A DNA stretch of 19,313 nt from Sabulitectum sp964604135 (lineage in GTDB: Bacteria; Fermentibacterota; Fermentibacteria; Fermentibacterales; JCC-6). The notes below the pieces were generated by a model. The model had not been told where the DNA came from. It searched no databases and saw only the letters and a list, made by a program, of their open reading frames with translations. Of this stretch, positions 15,669 to 19,313 are shown one piece after another (position 1 is the first letter of the stretch; every line of letters starts with the position of its first letter). Made by a program: the position numbers and the translations under genes. The stretch covers positions 1-19,313 of the forward strand of contig CAZRXU010000044.1 in the NCBI GenBank assembly GCA_964604135.1, in the 5' to 3' direction.

Positions 15669-15994
15669 TTAGTTACTACAGCATTCTGAGAATATTAGGT
15701 AGAATCCTAGAAAGCTGCCCGGGAAGATATTCAAATTAACAGCCAATTCATTTCAAGTGCAGCAACAATACTGCTCGTTTCGAGAAAGAAATATTGGAAC
15801 AGGTCAAGGCGGTTGCTGAAGATCAGTCATCTGTTCTTGCGCTTACATATCGCATTCTGCCTTCTTCTACCTGTTCCCGCGATAACCCGGTTACTCCTGA
15901 GATACCTCCGGAGGCAGTAGAATGTGCTGCCCAGCTGCTCACAGCATCTTGCACACCATCTCCGCCAGACCTGTTTGTTTGACAAACAGAAAGC
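15669..15994. other. Gene-poor stretch between two convergent genes
   Basis: No convincing gene. A short plus-strand frame (15794-15982) and a short minus-strand frame (15823-16029) overlap each other. Neither has a good ribosome binding site or a recognisable family. The minus-strand frame starts with a hydrophobic MWFFIGLLFVIKLSVC, but it begins 35 bases inside the TonB-domain gene. Small palindromes are present (CCTCCGGAGG at 15905-15914). I see no strong terminator for the membrane-protein gene on the left. Confidence 0.4.
15971..15989. repeat. Hairpin downstream of the TonB-domain gene
   Basis: Perfect 7-bp stem CTGTTTG / CAAACAG with a 5-base loop, a few bases past the minus-strand stop at 15995. 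It lacks a T run on either strand, so it may be a 3' mRNA-end hairpin rather than a true terminator. Confidence 0.35.
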
Positions 15995-16459
15995 TTAATT
16001 ACAAACAGTAAACCTATAAAGAACCACATTTAGAGATGGAATGCTTCTGCCAAAGCATTCAGCGGCTTTCCAACGTGAATTGCCTGCTGCCCCCAGGGCT
16101 GCCTGATCAAACGCTGTATTGCCACTTGATTTAACTATCTGTATTCTCTGGATATCCCCGTTATAGTCCAATAAGAAACCTACCAGCACCTCACCTCCGA
16201 TTCCTGCCAGTCTTTCCCTCTCTGGGTAGAGCGGGGGTGGACGGTACATACAATCAGAATAGATGAGCAAAGAATTCATGTTGAATCCAGCGGATGGATT
16301 TTCAGGATGCGGTAAAGACAGCTTTTTATTGAGTGGCAACATACCGATCTCATCCATCGACATTCGAATTCCGGTTGTTGTTTTACTTCTTCTGCTTTCA
16401 TGAGAGCAACCAGATGTCATACCCAGCAAGATACAACAACTGATAATCAAGTAATTCAA
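15995..16459 (-). CDS. Small lipoprotein with a TonB C-terminal domain
   Basis: 154 residues from a TTG start at 16459. The N-terminus MNYLIISCCILLGMTSGC looks like a lipoprotein signal with the acceptor at Cys18 (Thr at -3 is unusual for a lipobox). After a variable linker, the last 80 residues match the TonB C-terminal fold: LYPERERLAGIGGEVLVGF, LDYNGDIQRIQIVKSSGNTAFDQAAL, SRWKAAECFGRSIP and a final strand LYRFTV. Classical TonB carries energy from ExbBD to outer-membrane receptors, but that needs an inner-membrane helix and a long periplasmic span. A lipid-anchored short form more likely does a structural or adaptor job. I preferred TTG to the ATG at 16492 because AAGGGAGAC sits six bases before it and the signal peptide then starts cleanly. 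It stands alone on its strand. Confidence 0.75.
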   Translation of the reverse strand: MNYLIISCCILLGMTSGCSHESRRSKTTTGIRMSMDEIGMLPLNKKLSLPHPENPSAGFNMNSLLIYSDCMYRPPPLYPERERLAGIGGEVLVGFLLDYNGDIQRIQIVKSSGNTAFDQAALGAAGNSRWKAAECFGRSIPSLNVVLYRFTVCN

Positions 16460-16463
16460 TGTT

Positions 16464-16472
16464 GTCTCCCTT
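16464..16472 (-). promoter_or_regulatory. Ribosome binding site deciding the TTG start of the TonB-domain lipoprotein
   Basis: Minus-strand AAGGGAGAC, with GGGAG six bases before TTG at 16459. No comparable site precedes the upstream ATG at 16492. Confidence 0.55.
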
Positions 16473-16810
16473 GATACACAACGATAAACCACAGCCTACC
16501 TGTAAACCTAAGGGAAAAGAAGCCCTGAGCCAATGGTATCCATAGAAGGCTGGTCTGTTTATCAAGGATCGTGAAATACCAGTGACAAATTGATACAGCT
16601 GTTTGACAATAGGCGGCTTCGATGATGATGCTCTATCCGAACTTCATCAAGAGTGATTTCGTAAACCAATTCGACCAGAGGTATCTGCAATACACTCGCA
16701 ACAGCTCCTCATGTGCGAGCTTCACAGCCTTTTCCTCTTCCCATGCAATGAATGAAACCTGCAAGAAGCCAGTGGTGCGGGGTTCTACCAGAATCAGAGC
16801 ATACAATACA

Positions 16811-16884
16811 TATGTTGTTATGATACCATGCATGTACCATATTTATGTTGTATATTCACCAGAATGACACAACTTCTATGTTGT
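16811..16884 (+). repeat. Three TATGTTGT repeats at 33-bp spacing (putative operator)
   Basis: TATGTTGT occurs at 16811-16818, 16844-16851 and 16877-16884, exactly 33 bases apart, about three helical turns, all in the same orientation. The third is also half of an inverted repeat ACAAC-N6-GTTGT (16869-16884). The middle copy runs into a TATATT that could be a -10 box (no clear -35). The array ends 43 bases before the start of the XRE gene, so autoregulation by that protein is a natural inference. Confidence 0.5.
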
Positions 16885-16913
16885 ACCGCTTAGTTCATGA
16901 GATCCACACCCAG

Positions 16914-16920
16914 AAGGAGG
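16914..16920 (+). promoter_or_regulatory. Strong ribosome binding site of the XRE gene
   Basis: AAGGAGG six bases before the ATG at 16927. It rules out the in-frame start at 16897, which lies upstream of it. Confidence 0.75.
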
Positions 16921-16926
16921 ATAACA

Positions 16927-17388
16927 ATGAATAAGAAAAAACTGATCAGAGAACAACTTGAAGCTTCTTTACAAAGATTCGAACCCCTGCATGCAGTCAG
17001 CATTCCCGGAAAGGGCTGGATTCGAGCAATTCGCGATGGACTGGGAATGACTGCCAGGCAACTGGCAGGCAGGCTGGGTATTGCGCAACAATCTGTGGCT
17101 AGAATAGAAAGAGATGAGCGAACGGGATCGGTTACTATCAAAACCATGCAGCGTATCGCCGAAGGCCTTGATTGTACATTTGTTTATGGATTCGTTCCTA
17201 ACTCCAGTCTTGAAGAAACTATCCGGGATCAGGCAAAACTAATCGCATTGAATCGACTCACTCAGGCTTCTCAAACAATGCTGCTTGAAAATCAGATGCT
17301 AAGCAATTTGGAAAACAAAATAATGTTAACAGAGATTGTCGAGGAACTCGTGAACACGCTTCCCTCATACCTCTGGGATAATACATGA
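16927..17388 (+). CDS. Mobile mystery protein A: XRE-type DNA-binding partner of a Fic protein
   Basis: 153 residues. The sequence fits the mobile mystery protein A family (TIGR02612), always found just upstream of a Fic-domain partner and often in mobile DNA. Seen: family opening NKKKLIREQLEASL, the conserved GKGWIRAIRDGLGM, a helix-turn-helix at about 41-66 (MTARQLAGRLGIAQQSVARIE), TIKTMQRIAEGLDCTFVYGFVP, and a helical C-terminal third ending VEELVNTLPSYLWDNT. By analogy with Fic/antitoxin pairs it likely represses the operon and may restrain the partner, but that is inference. Its stop overlaps the Fic start by ATGA. The three 33-bp spaced repeats just upstream are candidate binding sites. 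Confidence 0.9.
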   Translation: MNKKKLIREQLEASLQRFEPLHAVSIPGKGWIRAIRDGLGMTARQLAGRLGIAQQSVARIERDERTGSVTIKTMQRIAEGLDCTFVYGFVPNSSLEETIRDQAKLIALNRLTQASQTMLLENQMLSNLENKIMLTEIVEELVNTLPSYLWDNT

Positions 17389-17972
17389 TTGAGTTTGCTT
17401 ATCCTGAAGGAGCAACCCCAATTGATCCGAACGAATCAGAAGCGTTATTGCTTACTCATATCTCAACACGTGCTGAACTGGATCGCTGGGAACAGGAAAA
17501 CATTGTTGAAGCAATTGACTGGGTGGAAAGAACAAGGCCTGCTGAAATCCTGAATGAGCAATTCATCAGGAAACTCCACCAAATGATGTTCAGACATGTA
17601 TGGCACTGGGCAGGGCATTTCAGACATAGCGAAAAGAATATTGGTGGATCATGGCATCATATTTCTACCAGCCTGAGAAATCTGTGCGACGACACACAAT
17701 ATCAGATCACCAATCAGATTCAATCCCCTGATGAACTTGCTGTTCAATTTCACCATCGTCTTGTATGGATCCATGCTTTCCCAAACGGAAATGGGCGCCA
17801 TGCGCGACTTATGACAGATACGCTATTGAAGTACACATTGGAATGTGAGCAATTCACATGGGGCAGCGGGGATCTTAGAAAGTCCAGTGAAACTCGCAGC
17901 ATCTACATTAATGCTCTCAGGTCCGCTGATAAAGGTAATTATGATCAACTGCGGCAATTCGTGAGAAGCTGA
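17385..17972 (+). CDS. Mobile mystery protein B: Fic-domain protein
   Basis: 195 residues, matching the mobile mystery protein B family (TIGR02613) over its whole length: the opening YPEGATPIDPNESEALL, ISTRAELDRWEQENIVEA, HVWHWAGHFRHSEKNIGG, and the Fic loop HAFPNGNGRHAR with catalytic His130 and Arg138. Fic enzymes usually transfer AMP or another nucleotide-derived group from a nucleotide to a hydroxyl of a target protein. In the consensus HxFx(D/E)GNGRxxR the acidic residue that holds the metal is Asn here (Asn134), as I recall being usual for this subfamily. No (S/T)xxxE(G/N) self-inhibitory helix is obvious. It is translationally coupled to the XRE gene (ATGA). No terminator is evident after the stop. 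Target and toxicity are unknown. Confidence 0.9.
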   Translation: MIEFAYPEGATPIDPNESEALLLTHISTRAELDRWEQENIVEAIDWVERTRPAEILNEQFIRKLHQMMFRHVWHWAGHFRHSEKNIGGSWHHISTSLRNLCDDTQYQITNQIQSPDELAVQFHHRLVWIHAFPNGNGRHARLMTDTLLKYTLECEQFTWGSGDLRKSSETRSIYINALRSADKGNYDQLRQFVRS

Positions 17973-18010
17973 CCGGATCTGCCTCCGAACAAAGCCTATT
18001 TAAAAACACT

Positions 18011-18118
18011 TCAGGTGGTACCCCCTCCTCCAGCCAGAGTGGGGAATATGGGGTAACCAGTGACACCATCTGCCTCCAGGGTTTCCCATCCAGTTATCGA
18101 TCCGGCACGAGGTGTCAT
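18011..18118 (-). CDS. Candidate RiPP precursor peptide (35 aa) coupled to the YcaO gene
   Basis: A 35-codon frame whose ATG overlaps the YcaO stop by ATGA, the usual sign of translational coupling. The product starts MTPRAGSITGWETLEADG and ends in a segment containing GYPIFP followed by TLAGGGGTT. The tail has four Thr and five Gly in 17 residues and no Cys or Ser. The acidic LEADG middle could serve as leader or recognition element. YcaO cyclodehydratases act on Cys, Ser or Thr of short peptides commonly encoded beside them, so a precursor is plausible; Thr would give methyloxazoline. No ribosome binding site of its own is visible, and I recognise no precursor family. A TTTTT run follows the stop by about 4 bases, and GGTTACCCC/GGGGTACC inside the gene could form a hairpin. 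The same DNA has another open frame (18066-17917). The gene could be spurious. Confidence 0.42.
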   Translation of the reverse strand: MTPRAGSITGWETLEADGVTGYPIFPTLAGGGGTT

Positions 18119-19313
18119 AATACAGGGTTCACTCTGTTCAGAAGATGCCAGAAGGGCATAGGATTCATCCCGTTCTCATCCAGCGGACACGAAAGATGTC
18201 CTGTAATAACGGGAACATCAAATATCCTGCCCGGACCAAAATGCGGCAGCACCTGGCGTATTCCCGTAACAATTACACGAACAATTTTCAACGGAGCCTC
18301 ACTTCTTGACAGATCCACCACCAGAGTCTCCATACCATTCTCTCTGAGAATTTCGACCAGTGTACCAATGTCCTCCGCTAAAAAATCACCGCTCCGTACA
18401 GCTGTCTTTGAAACATCCTGTAGGGGCATTGACGGACGAAAGAAATCCAGTCGACTCGCGCGAGCGCCGAGAAATCGCACTGTATTTACGTTCAAACTGA
18501 AAATGTTCGGTGCGCTCTTCCATTCCCCTGTCATCTCTCCAAGTGCTCTGGTAAGTGCTACAGCAGGGTCAAGATTCGCTCCGAAACCGAAAATAGGATC
18601 CCTGTCTGGATCAGTTCGGCTTATTCCCACAGCCGCAATAACCGGTACGGCAATATCCGTGCCAAGATCAAGTATGTGCATATCCCATCCAGCATCGTCC
18701 ATTCGATCTGCGAGAAGAGAAACCTGCGGTCGATTGAACGAATCTATATCGAAACCGCTGGGTTTTAACCTGTTGTACCACCATATGCTTATGGCATCCC
18801 GTTCGATAAGCTCGAGCAATCCCTGCAGGATAGCCTCTTCCAGACAGCTTCCAGCGGAAAGACCGTTCGTTGTCCAGCCTGGAACCATGTACTTCCGATC
18901 ACGCGTAAACGGGTAGTACGCCGTAAAAGACGGCACCAGTTTCCACTTGCTTTGAGTGAGAGACCAGGCAGGGGACCAGTCTATCGGTGTTGAGGTCATG
19001 AATGGATTATCAAGATTCCGCTTCCTGCAGATATCTGAGAAGTCCTGCCTCTGACCGTCACTGAGAAGAACCATCCTGTGCAGGGGCAGTGTTTCAAAAC
19101 CGGAATCTGATGCTGCGGCAACAAAAGTCCGGTCGCTCGTGCGGAACCGTGCACAGTAACGCTCTGCGGCCTCTGCCATGGCACTGACCCTGGCCTGATC
19201 ACCGGTGATGCCTTTACCCTGCGTAACACCGAACCTGTCAGCCTTGTCCCGGCGAAAACATTCAATAGTTCGCGCCGCCGGAAATGCCGCCTGGAACTGT
19301 CTTCCGTAGATAG
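18115..19313 (-). CDS. YcaO-domain protein, TOMM cyclodehydratase type (5' end cut by window edge)
   Basis: The reading frame is open from the right edge (first full codon at 19311) to the stop at 18115, 398 residues. The internal ATG at 19179 is not the start, because the conserved QGKGITGDQARVSAMAEAAERY runs across it. YcaO enzymes use ATP to activate a backbone amide, forming azolines (SagD-like) or related groups in peptides. Seen: SAMAEAAER (S-x3-E-x2-ER), GLSAGSCLEEAILQGLLELIERD followed by AISIWWYNR (typical of azoline-forming members), FGFGANLDPAVALTRALGEM, and a C-terminal GPGRIFDVPVITGHL and NPMPFW, comparable to the proline-rich YcaO end. Where I expect R-x3-E-x2-Q this protein has RALGEMTG. 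A fused E1-like or leader-binding domain may lie beyond the edge. It is convergent with the Fic gene and overlaps the 35-codon frame. Confidence 0.85.
   Translation of the reverse strand, partial: IYGRQFQAAFPAARTIECFRRDKADRFGVTQGKGITGDQARVSAMAEAAERYCARFRTSDRTFVAAASDSGFETLPLHRMVLLSDGQRQDFSDICRKRNLDNPFMTSTPIDWSPAWSLTQSKWKLVPSFTAYYPFTRDRKYMVPGWTTNGLSAGSCLEEAILQGLLELIERDAISIWWYNRLKPSGFDIDSFNRPQVSLLADRMDDAGWDMHILDLGTDIAVPVIAAVGISRTDPDRDPIFGFGANLDPAVALTRALGEMTGEWKSAPNIFSLNVNTVRFLGARASRLDFFRPSMPLQDVSKTAVRSGDFLAEDIGTLVEILRENGMETLVVDLSRSEAPLKIVRVIVTGIRQVLPHFGPGRIFDVPVITGHLSCPLDENGMNPMPFWHLLNRVNPVL

Larger units (their letters stand above)
16473..16926. other. Gene-poor region with a possible decayed gene and the control region of the XRE/Fic pair
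   Basis: No intact gene. On the minus strand, 16833-16633 is open (VSFIAWEEEKAVKLAHEELL) and then a different frame carries LVELVYEITLDEVRIEHHH, which looks like coding sequence broken by a frameshift. I do not recognise it with confidence; the second piece faintly recalls the VYELYGLTEEEI element near the end of some restriction methyltransferases. The right end, from about 16800, is AT-rich and holds three phased repeats. Confidence 0.3.

Noticed and set aside
15794..15982. Plus-strand 62-codon frame with several Cys and Pro, considered as a peptide precursor
   Set aside because: No Shine-Dalgarno site, no neighbouring modification enzyme, and it overlaps another weak frame.
15823..16029. 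Minus-strand 68-codon frame with a signal-peptide-like start (MWFFIGLLFVIKLSVC)
   Set aside because: It starts 35 bases inside the TonB-domain gene, lacks a ribosome binding site, and its hydrophobic start comes from reading that gene's last codons in another frame.
16622..16867. Plus-strand 81-codon frame before the XRE gene
   Set aside because: No ribosome binding site and it runs through the AT-rich repeat and promoter region.
16897..16926. Upstream in-frame start for the XRE protein
   Set aside because: The strong AAGGAGG site lies between it and the ATG at 16927, and the family's N-terminus matches the later start.
17977..18077. Ten-base direct repeat ATCTGCCTCC at 17977-17986 and 18068-18077, considered as attachment sites
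   Set aside because: Too short, nothing mobile lies between the copies, and one copy lies in the candidate peptide gene.

Overview
The window reads as a diderm (outer-membrane-bearing) bacterium of the FCB assemblage (Fibrobacteres-Chlorobi-Bacteroidetes and related candidate phyla). This is inferred from three things: a very large SprA/Sov-type outer-membrane protein, an LptF/LptG pair for lipopolysaccharide export, and type IV pilus motor ATPases. GC content is moderate by eye. No rRNA, tRNA, CRISPR array or insertion sequence was found. I cannot name the species.

Left part, minus strand (1-10256), apparently one transcription unit reading right to left: a SprA-like barrel protein, then two tandem PilB/GspE-type ATPases that overlap by 8 bases, then a PilT retraction ATPase cut by the window edge. 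This is an envelope secretion/motility block. A good sigma70-like promoter lies at 10306-10334, in the gap between this unit and the next, and faces right.

Middle part, plus strand (10380-15668): lptF and lptG (ATGA overlap), then serC (phosphoserine aminotransferase) closed by a clean intrinsic terminator at 14025-14053, then a multi-spanning GT-C/GT39-like membrane protein with a C-terminal TPR-like tail.

Right part (15669-19313) looks accessory. It has a sparse region, a minus-strand lipoprotein with a TonB C-terminal domain, and a gene-poor stretch that may hold a decayed gene. Next comes a two-gene XRE/Fic pair recognisable as mobile mystery proteins A and B, preceded by three copies of TATGTTGT spaced at exactly 33 bp. 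Facing it on the minus strand is a YcaO-domain enzyme of the azoline-forming (TOMM cyclodehydratase) type, cut by the right edge. Its stop codon overlaps by ATGA the start of a 35-codon ORF ending in a Gly4-Thr2 tail. That short ORF is a candidate precursor peptide of a ribosomally made, modified natural product (RiPP) and is the most interesting object here, although the link is inferred only from position and composition.
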